Shown piece after piece: positions 26,534-37,439 of a stretch of 64,000 bases of DNA (positions are counted from its first letter, which is position 1; each line of letters starts with the position of its first letter). Under the pieces are notes generated by a model. It was not told the DNA's origin. It made no database searches and saw nothing but the letters and a program-made list of their open reading frames with translations. Source of the stretch: Aplysia californica (Eukaryota > Mollusca > Gastropoda > Aplysiida > Aplysiidae); the NCBI RefSeq assembly GCF_000002075.1, contig NW_004797311.1:1346159-1410158 (forward strand), written 5' to 3'. The translations under genes and the position numbers were made by a program.

Positions 26534-27200
26534 ATTTTACGGTAACAGCGAATGGCCTTCAAAAAATTAGAATTCTGTTGGGATCAACAGCGAAGAACAG
26601 ATCTTTCAATTTTGTACATCTAAAATATATTTCCTTCGGGTCTCTCCAAAGTCTGGACCCCAGTGCTTTCTTGTCGTATCTCCATTTTTAATAACAGTGA
26701 AAACAGTTCATAACAAGGAGTGAGCTTAAGAAGATGTCACATTTTCATTGTTTGAAAAAATGGAGATACGACAAGAAAGCAGTGAGGTCGCGAATGTGTC
26801 TTATTAAGTTGTTCACTCAGTGTTTGTCCGACAGACTGGAAATGTAGCTTTTGACTTTATTTTTAACATGTGTCTGTGGGAGAATGCTCCTCGTTGATCC
26901 CAACAGAAAGGATAAAGATTCCTTCGCCAGGAGATTGACCTGCTCGTTTCCTCAGACGACCACAAGTCTAGGCAGCCATGCGAACACTATACATTTTGCC
27001 TGTTCTGTAAAGGAGTGTATCCTCAGTGCAACTTAACTGCTTTTGGGTTTAAGGATTGTGAGTGAGGTGACGCAAGATAAGGAATCAGACAGAAGAAGAA
27101 AAGATGTTTTGGGAGAATTATTCTGCTTCACAGAATCGCAATGCCAATGCATTGGCAGTAGCCTCCGCAGAAAAAATAGTGGCTTTAAGTAAGTTCATCG
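26534..27200 (-). mobile_element. Nimbus/I-like LINE fragment, diverged, with nested MITE
   Basis: Nucleotide match to the LINE at 27830-29395: for example AATGGCCTTCA, TTTCCTTCGG.TCTCTCCAAA and GTTGATCCCA.CAGAA.GGAT. It covers the C-terminal ORF2 region on the minus strand with an internal deletion of about 190 bp. A 114-bp inverted-repeat element is inserted at 26666-26779. It is more diverged than its neighbour, so older. Confidence 0.75.
26666..26779. mobile_element. 114-bp MITE nested in the LINE
   Basis: 24-bp perfect terminal inverted repeats start CTTTCTTGTCGTATCTCCAT and occupy 26666-26689 and 26756-26779. Exact CAGTG lies on both sides (26661-26665, 26780-26784). No coding capacity. 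The superfamily is not assigned. Confidence 0.82.
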
Positions 27201-27210
27201 ATGACTGAGG

Positions 27211-27829
27211 ACTCGAATATCTCTACACTTTGTTACTAATAAATAAGTAATTTATCATAGAGTAATGCCTTGAGACATGAGTTTAATTCATTCCAAATAG
27301 GTGCTGCCCCTTATAGGATCGGTTACGTTTCTGGCGACTTCAGTGCACACTACTACATGTATAAAAATAGACCTGTTCCTGAAACGGATCGCCAAACTCA
27401 CTGCCTCGAAAACTAGCTAGTTTTTACTTGTAGGTAGTCAGTTTGTGCCCTGATGATAGCTTTTTTCCCTCCATGGAGGAAAATCTGGCTAGCCCCGAAG
27501 ACCAAATCAAACCGAATGGAACCGATTTTGCCAATGGGCACCGGGTACAAGACCAGGCTCGTAAAACAAAAGATTTGTCGTTAATCCTTTTTCTTCCTTT
27601 GAAATTATTGAGAATATTTCTGATTCATTCTAAGAATCTAAGCTCTCTAGGCAAATTCAAATAATCACCCAGACTCCAGCTAGTATTTTAAAAAACGCAA
27701 AATTTATATTGTACACTCATCTCAAGGAATTACATGTACTGCTAAGAAAATATTATGGTGATTGTTCTATGACTTGCTATTGTACCATTGCTTCAGGTAA
27801 AATAAATAGGATTGTATTAGTATTAGTAG
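27211..27829. other. Intergenic between LINE copies
   Basis: No convincing gene. A short open frame at 27443-27664 has no recognised motif and I do not call it. Confidence 0.5.
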
Positions 27830-29395
27830 TATAGGGTTTTACAGCGCTCGCAACTGCTAAGGTCATATGAGCGCGTGAAACACAAGTTGTTTACTTTCGC
27901 AAAAGTTCACTCCACGATTGGTTAACTAATTGACTTTAAAATGCTAAAATGTTAAAATATTAAAATTCAATATAAATATATTTGTGATTTAAAACAACTC
28001 TTATAAGTAATAATAAAAAATTTAAATAGTACGTTTTCATTTTACAATTTGCCATAAAGGCCAATGGCCTTCATAAAATTCAAAATTTTGCTGGGACCAA
28101 CGATGGGAAAAATATCTTGTAATTTCTTGCATTTATAATATTTCCTTCGGATCTCTCCAAAGTCTAGACATTCTGTTAAGATGTGTCTAATGGTAAAATC
28201 TGTGTCGCATCCGACACAGAACGGCTTCTCATCTCCCTGTAGGAGGTATTTGTGGGTCAGGGCCGTGTGTCCAATGCGCAATCGAGTAAAAATGACTTCG
28301 TCTCTTCTGGAGAGGTCCGAAGGATTTCGCTGTTCTAACTTGGGTTTTATTTCATATAGTTTATTATTTTTCTGCTTTTCCCAGTGGCTCTCCCACAGAC
28401 TGGAGGTGTACTTTTTGACTTTACTTTATTTCTAAAGTCAGTCTGTGGGAGAGTGTTTGTCGTTGATCCCAGCAGAAGGGATGAAGCTATCTTTGCCAGG
28501 TCGCCTACCTGCTCGTTTCCTCGGATGCCCACATGGCTGGGTATCCATGCGAACATGATGTTTTTTCCTGTTTCAGATAGTGTATGAATTTTCTGTTGTA
28601 GCCTAACTATTTTTAGATGTAAGAGTGTGTAGTTTGTGAGTGAGGTGATGCAAGACAGAGAGTCAGAAAGGATAAGGAAAGATTTGTCAGGAGAATTTTC
28701 TAGAGTCCAGTGCCATGTCAATGGCAGTGGCCTCGCAGTGAAAATGGAGGCTTCAGGATGGAGTCTCCTCTGGTGTGTATTGTTGGGAGATAGGGCTGCG
28801 GCGCCCACTTCATTGTCTTTTTTGGAGCCGTCCATGAAGATGAGCTCCGCACCGGGGTATTTATCTATTAGTTTTTTGTATTCTGCTTCAAAAGTTTTGG
28901 TGTTTGTGCTTTCTTTGTTGTGCATGGTCAGCTGCAAGTCTACTTTTGCCTTGGTGAGGTGCCACGTAGGGAGGTTGGGGAAAAGAATTTGTTGGATGTC
29001 TTGTTTGGAAAAGGGTAAGTTTTTGAGGTCCTCAAGGATTCTGAGGCCGAAGGGTTTGATGAGTTTTTCGTTGTTTTGGAATTTGTTTATGGTTTCTGGG
29101 TTTGTTTTAAAAATGCTGTTGTGCGTTGGATTTTCCGGTGTTGAGCTCTGTTTAACTGCGTATTGTAGTGAGAGTTGTGTGCGTCTGAGTGAGAGTGGTG
29201 GTATGTTGGCCTTGGCCTGAAGGCTCTCCACCGGAGAAGTGCGGAAAGCCCCCAGAGCGAGGCGGAGTCCTTGGCTCTGTATTGGGTCTAGCATTTTTAA
29301 GATGTGTGATTTTGCCGATCCGTAGACTTGACAAAATAGGATTGGAAAGATTCCAACTTTCACGAGAGGCTTACTAAGAGTTCCATAGTATAATG
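27830..29395 (-). mobile_element. Nimbus/I-like LINE, 5'-truncated, 3' end intact
   Basis: On the minus strand it carries the C-terminal third of ORF2, a 3' UTR, the hairpin tail GCGCTC/GAGCGC (27844-27874) and a TAC/TACTA-type terminal repeat instead of poly(A). The 5' end is lost near 29395. The tail is shared with the SINEs at 30.2 and 59.7 kb. Confidence 0.85.
28042..29395 (-). pseudogene. LINE ORF2 C-terminus: thumb region, RNase H and zinc knuckle
   Basis: Reads GSAKSHILKMLDPIQSQGLR and LGAFRTSPVESLQ (post-RT region). An RNase HI domain follows, with LIFMDGSKK (Asp), SDSLSCI (Asp) and WIPSHVGIRGNEQVGDLAK (His/Asp block). The C-terminal CVGCD...RHILTEC knuckle follows in another frame and ends GLYGKL with a stop at 28042. 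There is one frameshift near 28.4 kb. RNase H after the RT is a mark of the I/Nimbus group. Endonuclease and the RT core are missing. Confidence 0.85.
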
Positions 29396-30200
29396 TGGAA
29401 CATGACTTGAGGACTTGAACGAGAAACAACACGGTGTACAGAGAGGCACAGGACATAATAGAATAGAAGTAAGTGGCATACATGCATAACAAATGGATAT
29501 ACAATAACAAATAACGTGTGTAACAAAACACAATGCAATAACAGGAAATCAAGGATTGCATGTCAGGGTTTGTTTATTTTTTCTTACATTACAAGCCAAA
29601 AACAGAATGTCGATATCTTCAAGACAATGAAAATGACAGGTAAATGACAGTTTTTGGTAATTTTATACAAATTATAAAAGAGGTCATTGTAAATATAACA
29701 TAATTTACAGCTCACCTCCACAATGCATTATTACTTCAACAAATGTATGTGTACGGTACATATTTTGAAAAATTGGTCGCTTTTAAGCACAAGGGGGCTA
29801 TCCCGAAAATGCTGTTCTGAGAAAATCGAAGGTAAAGTTGCTGGACACTTATTCCGTTTCTTTAAAAGACAAGGATGGTTTTCACTATAACCAAACGAAT
29901 ATACACACCAGTGAAACCAAACTTTTTCTATTGGTAGGGCAATGCCCACTTTGGTGTACATCAAGATTTCTGGAAACCCCCAAAATTTGGGTTGGCCCGC
30001 TTGTCCTTAAAAGCGACCAATTAATGGTGGAATGGTACAAAATGTGTAGGTTTAACAGTAATACATGTAACAGCCCTACTATCAACACTGTTAGGTGTAC
30101 ATAGTTTGTACGGAAAGGCGTAATCCTAACAAGTACATGTAAAATAATACATTTTTAATTCTAAAAAGCTGGCATTGCACTTTCATCTCTGCAACAAACA
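29396..30200. other. Intergenic, no gene seen
   Basis: AT-rich. AAAAGCGACCAATT-type words occur near 29775 (inverted) and 30008, forming a loose inverted pair around 29760-30025. No gene. Confidence 0.45.
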
Positions 30201-30692
30201 CTCTCGTGGCCTAGAGGTTAAGGTGTTGGCCTCTCATTCAAAGGTCCCGGTTTCGAATCCGGGTAGCGACCGAAAAATTTCTTCTCTAAAATTGTCTCCT
30301 TTCACCTCCTTTCCTGTTCTCTAGCAATGTTCTGTTGTCTGCTTTCATTTCCACTTTCTGCCCCCACCCCCTCACCCCCTTTGCCCCCTCCTCTGGGCTC
30401 CTGACTCTTTCTGCAGCCTTTCTCCTGCTACTCCTTGGCTCCTCCTTACTGCTGCCTTTCTGTCACACCCCTGATCTTCTGGTAGGAAAGATCTACACCT
30501 AGCCTTCTCGGACAAGGGCGAAAAATCTCGGAGGGCCCGTGTGCAAGTTGCGCACATTAAAGATCCCTTGGTGGTCTAAAATCGATAAGAGTAGGCTTCG
30601 GCCGCCACCCGAGCAAAATTCAAAATTTCCTACCAACTGAAAATATTAGGAGTGTCCTGCGCGCTCATATGACCTATGCAGAAACACTTTAC
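30201..30692 (+). repeat. tRNA-derived SINE, about 490 bp (copy 1)
   Basis: Its head is a tRNA-like sequence (CTCTCGTGGCCTAGAGGTTA for box A, GGTTTCGAATCCGGG for box B). A C/T-rich middle follows, then a conserved block (GATCTACACCTAGCCTTCTC, GCGCACATTAAAGATCCC). It ends in the LINE-type tail GCGCGCTCATATGACC. The 3' arm of the hairpin is lost in this copy. The same architecture is found inverted at 59720-60222. The CTC-containing loop suggests a Glu-like tRNA origin, which is tentative. Confidence 0.88.
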
Positions 30693-30744
30693 AAAAACAA
30701 AACAAACAAACACATACACTCATACATATACACACACACACTCA

Positions 30745-30859
<115 letters not shown>

Positions 30860-31186
30860 GTAAGTTTTGGAAACATTTTCTTGCTCATAAAAATTCGGAA
30901 GTTGATACCTCTGAATGATCACTCCCGGTATACATAATTTACACACGTGCCTCGGCATGAACCTTTCAGCAACACGGCCTAAAATTCTTTAAAAGTGACT
31001 TACATTGAAGAGCATGGCATCAGGGGAATAACATCTCCAATGTCTTACTTAAAGCATGAAAGATGAAATGTGGCTACTGAAGAAAGTGCTCTGTCCTCTA
31101 ACTTTTAGCATTACAAGCCAGTACCAAATACTTTCAAGGAGATGAAAGAGTGAGACATAATATTTTATCAAAAGTTAGTTTAGAAG

Positions 31187-31215
31187 GAGTTTTACGGCGC
31201 TCGCAACTACTATAT
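31187..31215 (-). repeat. Partial LINE/SINE tail
   Basis: GTTTTACGGCGCTCGCAACT matches the shared tail up to the loop, after which identity stops. Confidence 0.55.
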
Positions 31216-31306
31216 AAGACACATTTCTTACTTCCTTCTCCAAGTACTATCAGCCACTCCCCCCAAAAAAGGAAAAACAAGATGGCGACATCTTCGGCAA
31301 ACGCCA

Positions 31307-31576
31307 ATGGCCGCTCCTCAGGCACGGATGAATGAGAAAGACACCGGAGGACAATGGTCGCCGCTGGGCTGGTTCCCTCGGGGGAAATCTGACCCGTTAG
31401 AGGCAGATGAACAAGAATTCGGGCAAGACAAGGAAGGTGGGAAACCCCTACTTTCTAAACTGGCCATCTTCATTGTGAAAAGATTTTATGGCGGGGCGTC
31501 TGACAAAAAGAAAAAAAGTCTAAAGCTGAACCCTACAAGCGTCCCTGGAAAGTCTGCAAAGACGACAAGCCATTGA
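31307..31576 (+). CDS. Unassigned small ORF, 89 residues
   Basis: A lysine-rich C-terminus (SDKKKKSLKLN) and a SPLGWFPRGKSDPLEADEQE segment. I recognise no family. An overlapping AAGATGGCGACATC start in another frame (31280) stops after 18 codons. It could be a gene exon or a transposon relic. Low confidence that it is translated. Confidence 0.25.
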   Translation: MAAPQARMNEKDTGGQWSPLGWFPRGKSDPLEADEQEFGQDKEGGKPLLSKLAIFIVKRFYGGASDKKKKSLKLNPTSVPGKSAKTTSH

Positions 31577-32379
31577 CAAGACTGGTTTTTAATTATTCAT
31601 TTAAAAACCCTTTTGACCCATATATTATAGCACATTGTCTTTAATGACCACCCGAAAACCCAGGTATGTGTGAATCCACCCAGGGACTTGCTATCCTTCA
31701 GATTTATTACCCTAACTCTTAATTACGGTGTTACCTTGCCCTGGAGAGATAGTGTATTCAGAGGACAAAGAAGCCGAATGGTCATTTTTCTCCATTTGTT
31801 GATAAGACAAGATATCCGTACCGCTTTCTGAACTGAGACACTTCCAACTACAAGATATGCGATATTTTTGTGTTACATGGTATCACCTACATGTTTTGAT
31901 GTCATTTGGGCTGTTTAGATAGATACCTTATTAGAACTGCCACGGAGTTAAGCTAGAATTAGCAGAACACGAACAACAGAGAACATTTTGGTGTCACATC
32001 CACATTACGTTTTGCAGAGGATGATAAATGTAACACTGTCAATAAACGTTCCATCATATATATCTTCATTATACGTAGGTAACATTGTTGTGCATTGAAG
32101 ACCATACAAGTACAGTAGGATACAGTTTACGTTGGAACGTAAAGGCTAAAAGCCACAAATGAACGAGATTCATTTTGGTTATCACACTTAATGATAAATG
32201 AAGTCACGTGAAAGGATCGATTACCCATTATAATGCATTGCAACGGGTGGCAAACCCGACCCAAGATGTCACGTGACGTCATGAATTTATGTGTTGCTGT
32301 TGTTGTTATTGTTTATTTGTTGTTTGTTTTTTGAGTGAGCAATTATTCATTTTTCCACATTTGACAACTTGTTAGACGA
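31577..32379. other. Intergenic, no gene seen
   Basis: No gene or bounded repeat recognised. Confidence 0.5.
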
Positions 32380-32600
32380 GTGTGCAGAGAATGACCCCCT
32401 TGCGTGGCCTGGCAAGATACTGCAAGAATAAGTGTGGATCAAAATTGGAGGGGACCATGGCAAAAACCCTTTCAAAATGACACTCCAGATAGTCAACACA
32501 TAGAAACCCAATGCTCAACAACACACCATAGAGTCGGGAAATTTTTCGGGAAATTCTAGAATTCTGGGAGAATAAGGAACAGAAAACTGTCACCATTCAA
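32380..32600 (+). pseudogene. Fragment of repetitive protein family U
   Basis: Encodes VWIKIGGDHGKNPFKMTLQI and then a PNAQQHT-like segment. These parallel WVRVGGDHCKNSFKVTLQVV and PNSQHNT in the larger copy at 56.9 kb. The family is unnamed to me. This is a short and broken piece abutting a piggyBac relic. Confidence 0.5.
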
Positions 32601-32739
32601 TTGCAAAAAATGAAAAACGAGCCCAAGGTAGTGAAGAGAAACCACGTCTGCAATTAGCGCACACTTGCTCCTGACAGCACCATCATTACTTATTAAAGCT
32701 GTACGCACCGATCAAACATCCACGGCCCCATAATCCTCA

Positions 32740-33560
32740 TTTTACAGACTGAGCAAAGTGTGTAAATAGGACTTTAACATAAGTGAACAGCTATAATTGG
32801 AAATTTTACACCACAAGTCTGACAAATTTGGCCATTCGACAAAAATGCACAATATACAGATTACTATTCTATTGACAAAGATATCTTTTATGGATATCGC
32901 TGCCAATTTGCATTTTGTAGACAATCTGGCAACTAGTGATGCCATAAAAAAACTGACAACGCGTGGAAACTCCGCCCAAGGCTGGCAAAACTGAGAGAAA
33001 ATTTCGCTGAAGTACCCCAGGAAGAGCACATTGCAACGGATGAAATCATGATTCTATTCAAAGGACGATCAAGCCTGAAACAGCACATCAAGGGAAAGTA
33101 GTGGCTTCCCATTATGACTTTGACGTCTACCAAGGCAAAGAGTCGTTGGCCAGAGATCCAGAGTCTGCCCGTCTGATAGCGGAATTTGGTGTAGAAGGTT
33201 CTGTGGTGATGAAGATGGCGGAGGAAATCCCACAAAATAAAAACAACAAAACGTGGAGTGACAATTTTTTTCACCAAGTCTCAACCTCGTCAAAGCCATG
33301 CAGTCCTAGGCCATATGCTTCACGTGAACCGTCAGAGCAAACAAACTCAAGGGATGCACCCTCAAAAGTGAGAAGGAGTTGAAGAGTCAAGGGAGAGACG
33401 GTCCTCCGACTCAAAAGTTGAACTGGACTCAAACACTGTGGCAGTGAGATGGTACGCCAACAAGTGTGTTGACCTCATCTCCACAGAGGAAGTCAGTTCT
33501 GTAAACACAGCTAGTATCGTTTTTGTTTTGCCAGCTCCCAAAGAGCATATAAATATAAGG
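32740..33560 (+). pseudogene. piggyBac-type transposase relic
   Basis: Pieces in shifting frames give MDIAANLHFVDN, VPQEEHIATDEIMI.FKGRSS (around the DE.M.PFKGR signature that carries the first catalytic Asp), YDFDVYQGKESLARDPES, SVVMKMAEEIPQNKN and TVRANKLKGCTLKSEKELK, then WYANKCVDLIS. The order matches piggyBac-domain proteins. Several frame changes break it, and the N- and C-terminal parts are missing. No TTAA-flanked ends were identified. Confidence 0.75.
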
Positions 33561-33666
33561 GACAAACAAAAAGACACACAAAAAATTACTTTCAAAGTTT
33601 GATTTCACTTTTAACTTCAACATGAAGTAATTTAGACGCAAACGCATTTCCGTAACTTAAAAAGCT

Positions 33667-33667
33667 A

Positions 33668-33730
<63 letters not shown>

Positions 33731-33760
33731 GTGTGTGTGTGTGCGTGCGCGCGCTTGCGC
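33667..33760. repeat. GT dinucleotide microsatellite
   Basis: Long (GT)n with GTAT interruptions and a GC-rich end. Confidence 0.95.
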
Positions 33761-33869
33761 GCGCGTGACAGAGACAGAGAGTGGGGAAGGGAAAGAGTGT
33801 AAGAGTTGTACACACAAGTGTTTCTGTGTACGCGCGTGTGTGTGTGTGTTGTATGCTATGTGTGATTTG

Positions 33870-34260
33870 CTACATTTGTTTCACCCAAGCAAAGAAAACC
33901 AATCGGCGGCATATCTTTTCCCATAGGCTTCTAACAAGTGACGAAAGCATATCGTTAAAATAGGCAACGCAAGAAAAGACGGAAGAGGAAGCAAGAGCAA
34001 AGGCTGAAAGGGCTGATGCCAAGAAATCGACAGCAGGAAAGGGACCACAACCGAAAAGGTCCCAGAAGAAGTAGCTCATTCTATGTATTGTTGTGTTAAA
34101 CGTATTGAGTAAAATATATGACAGGAACGTATTCGTGCTTTGTTTCATCTTTGCCGCCCCCGCCCCCCCCTTCACCCCCCCAAATGTAAACAATTTCAGT
34201 GCACGCGCGCATGCACACAAAACACGCACATACTATACGTGTAGGCCTATACACATTTGA
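33870..34260. other. Unassigned, no gene called
   Basis: A Lys/Ala-rich frame (EEARAKAERADAKK) ends PKRSQKK, followed by an AATAAA-like context. It could be a transposon C-terminus. Not assigned. Confidence 0.3.
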
Positions 34261-34273
34261 TTGGGGAGGGAGG

Positions 34274-34275
<2 letters not shown>

Positions 34276-34330
<55 letters not shown>
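34276..34330. repeat. GA dinucleotide microsatellite
   Basis: About 25 GA units, followed by AATAATAATAATG and a TAGCGC...ATGCGCTT segment that looks like another retroelement tail. Confidence 0.95.
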
Positions 34331-34789
34331 GCATAATAATAATAATGAACTTAATAACAGAGATAGCATTTGTGTAGCGCAAATCCCCGCTCAACAGCAA
34401 ACTCTATGCGCTTCACAATCTACACTATTCCCCAGTTGTCCTGAGAGCATTCTGAAACAACCTCAACCTCCTGGGTTCAGGGTGGCCCCTAAGGTAACTG
34501 TGTGTCAAGTTTTGGATGACAAAGGGTTTGTTTGACTGTGCACGTGCCCAGTTGCAATGTACAGGCAACTCGGACACTGTGTAATCTCGGAATAAATCCT
34601 TTGACATCGCCGTATCTGATTTTTGTAATGGCTTTGATGATTTTCTCAACGTTTTCAATTGGTCACTTGTGTCATCCTCAGTCGAATATCGTAACCCAGT
34701 CACAACTACATCACAGCATCATGAATTTTTGCAACAGACACGTCCGTGGAAGATATGACGTTTGACCCAGGAGACAAAAAGAAAGTCGC

Positions 34790-35065
34790 ACAAGCGTTAT
34801 CATGAGTCAGTGAGTGGATCCACAACATCATTGCTTTGCAAGGTCTTGTGGCAGACATTGTGAACGTAGCAATGGGGGATTACTTACAGTGCAATCAAGA
34901 TGCACTTGAAAATCTGTTCTCAGTCATCAGAGGAAAAGGAGGACATCTTGATAATCCAAACCCCCAACAATTCCATTTTCGTCAGAAGAGACAAATAATG
35001 GTCGACAAAATTATGATCGCATCGTCTTCAAGCAATTGCACGGATTGTGTAGGTAGTTTTTTGAT
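34790..35065 (+). pseudogene. P-element/THAP9-like transposase C-terminal fragment
   Basis: QDALENLFSVIRGKGGHLDN followed by PNPQQFHFRQKRQIM and a terminal SSSNC resembles the QD.LE..FS.IR..GG..NNPT..QF block of P/THAP9 transposases. Only this C-terminal block is readable. A second, more N-terminal fragment of this superfamily lies at 46.6-47.3 kb; whether it is the same family is unknown. Confidence 0.6.
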
Positions 35066-35384
35066 AAATTTAACGAGTAAGAACAGTCAAACAAAAGTCG
35101 AAATTCCCTCAGACCTTGATAAACCATCCAGGCACATTGCTAATTTAGTTAAATTCTATAATATTGTATAAAGATGCAATACACTTAAAAATGTAATTTC
35201 CACCGCAAGTGGATTTTTAAAACACACAAGTTAAGCCTTTGATGAACAGAGCGCACATTAGACAGAATCTAAAGTTGAAAATGCTCCATGAGCCAAAAGA
35301 AATTGAAATCAAAGGTGATTCCTGCAAATGCCAGACAGCGGACTATGAGTCCGTGTATTTATTAAAGCCAGACTGCACGATGAT

Positions 35385-35766
35385 CTTTACAGTGCAGATC
35401 CAAGGTACGAGCTGCCAGGGAGAAAGAAACTCAAGGGCACTATTTTACCTCAGCTTTTTTTTTTTTTTTTTTTGCAAAGAGTTGGAGGAGGTAGTGTTTC
35501 TTGCACAGACCACGGACGAATGGACTTTCAGATCGACCAAAGGCTATATGATGGCGCTTATTGCGCACTATGTCGACTCAAACGTGGTCCTGAAGTCAAA
35601 AGTGCTGGAGATGAGAAGGATTACAGCATCAACAACTGCTGAAAATATCTCTGACTTAAAAGAAGTGATGGAGAAATGGAGCATTGAGGAGAAGGTTTTT
35701 GCCATTGTGACTGATAATGCAGCGAACGCGAAAGCAGCCATCCATAGCGGACACTTTCAAACTGCC
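35385..35766 (+). pseudogene. hAT (ZBED-like) transposase fragment
   Basis: ADPRYELPGRKKLKGTILPQ lies in one frame. After a 19-T run (35455-35473), another frame continues KELEEVVFLAQTTDEWTFRS, YMMALIAHYVDSNVVLKSK, STTAENISDL and KVFAIVTDNAANAKAAIH. These are the T.DxWTS, aHYid and vtDNAaN blocks of hAT transposases, including two catalytic Asp positions. It is cut before the insertion and dimerisation domains. It is unrelated by ends to the 1.3-3.1 kb hAT. Confidence 0.8.
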
Positions 35767-35924
35767 TAAACTGAATTCCAAACATATGCAGTCAATTAGA
35801 TATACGCTCAGCACCTATTAGAAGTGGTTTCTCTTTTGCCCTGGCCTTACATAACCTGTCCGTGTATGATACAGTTTTTTTCAAATACTTCAGACCAAAG
35901 AGAACATTATGAAAAGATCTTTAC

Positions 35925-36500
35925 GGAAAGCAAGATCAGTTATCTGACAATGACTTAAAACCTCTCAGGCCTCTGTCCGGACTAATCTGTTCACAGCTTG
36001 ACACTATTTTAGACAAACATAACATTACATCGCAGGCATACCACAGCCGCTCATTCATCGGCAACCACTGTCACAAATACATCACCGCTAAGGAGTACAA
36101 AGACATAACATCATTCATAGTCAAGAAAACTCAGGAGTGCACACACAGAAGAGATATATTCAAGACACAACATTTATTTTGAGGGACACATTCAATGAGC
36201 TGAACAGTGCCTTAAGGGATGCTCACCTCTTAATATGTCATACCAACCCAATACCACATGATTAAATCACACAAATTCGGTTACACATTACAAAATATAA
36301 TTATGTCAGGATGCAGAAAGAAGGTCAACAATAAAGTCATACCCAAACAACATATTCTAGAGAAACACTGCGTTCCATGGATACAGAAAAATGGTTTTGG
36401 TATGGCGTTTCATGGTGAGCAAGGGGGAGAGCTCATTCACTCTTCTGTGTCCAAACTACATGCACACAGACGAGCAGCATCCAACAAAAACAAAGAATAA
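35925..36500 (+). pseudogene. Repetitive protein family U, C-terminal half (copy U1)
   Basis: LRPLSGLICSQLDTILDKHN, AYHSRSFIGNHCHKYIT, IPKQHILEKHCVPWIQKNGF and AFHGEQGGELIHSSVSKL appear in order, in shifted frames. The same blocks occur at 49.1-49.7 and 57.8-58.5 kb. The GEQGGE motif could hold a catalytic acid, but that is inference. I cannot name the family. Confidence 0.65.
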
Positions 36501-37047
36501 CAGTATTGTGTCGACTATCTTTTGTTGGTTGTTTGTCCGTTCGTTGCGTCTCTGGTTACCATACCCCCAAGTACATGAAACTGTATGACCCCTACTTAAA
36601 GGTAATAAACTAAGTCAGGAAAGGTTCATGGAGTAGAAGCCCGGGCTTTATTAATGGGTTAGTCGTAAAGTAGACGCGGGGTAGAAAGGAAGCAGAAACT
36701 TTTGTGTGTGCCTTCTTAGTGAATAAAACAGTTCTTGAACTCTGTGTTTGTTTCAATTTAATAAGCATACCCTAATGAACCCACACAAGGACACAACAAA
36801 CAACTGAAGGTGATCATGAGATCAGAGTACCTTCAAAATTCTCCAGAATTGCTGGCATCCTCACCACCAGCGAAACGGAGAAAAACGACGCCGGACTGAC
36901 GATTTTGTCCAGTTTTCATTATAATATAATAATGTACAAATGTTTAAATTAGTATAACGTGCACTGTGATGATAATATTATATATATTTATCAAGGAACC
37001 GAATTTTCAGTGATTTTATGTTCAAGCTTCAGTATCTTTTAGTAGTA
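36501..37047. other. Intergenic, no gene seen
   Basis: AT-rich with no recognised gene. AATAAA words occur near 36606 and 36722. Confidence 0.45.
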
Positions 37048-37347
37048 GTAGTATAGGGTTTTACGGCGCTCGCAACTGCTAAGGTCATATGAGCGCGCGA
37101 AACACAAGTTGTTTACTTTCGCAAACGTTCACTCCACGATTGGTTAACTAATTTACTTTAAAATGCTACAATGTTAAAATATTAAAATTTAGTGTAAATA
37201 TATTTGTGATTTAAAACAACTCTTATAGGTAATAATAAAAAATTTAAATAGTACGTTTTCATTTTTCATTTTACAACTTGCCATAAAGGCCAATGGCCTT
37301 TATAAAATTCAAAATTCTGCTGGGAACAACGACGGAACAAATATCTT
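37048..37347 (-). mobile_element. Nimbus/I-like LINE 3' end, strongly 5'-truncated
   Basis: Nearly identical to 27825-28110: TAGTAGTAGTATAGGGTTTT, hairpin GCGCTC/GAGCGC (37066-37096), AT-rich 3' UTR and the last codons of ORF2 (LNFIKAIGLYGKL). High similarity to the other copy suggests recent activity. Confidence 0.88.
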
Positions 37348-37439
37348 GAAGGGATGCATTTTTAGGCTTGAGATTGGGGATGGGACAGAGATGGTGAAAG
37401 AGAGGAAAAAGTGGGGGGGGGGGGGAGAATGATAAAGGA

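Noticed and set aside
28636-29220. 194-residue frame on the + strand
   Set aside because: Antisense of the LINE RNase H region on the minus strand.
29760-30025. Inverted pair AAAAGCGACCAATT / AATTGGTCGCTTTTAAG as a MITE
   Set aside because: Only about 15-20 bp match clearly and no flanking duplication was found. Left as unproven.
30201-30275. tRNA-like sequence with boxes A and B
   Set aside because: It is the head of a 490-bp SINE repeated at 59.7-60.2 kb. The acceptor stem does not close, so it is not a functional tRNA gene.
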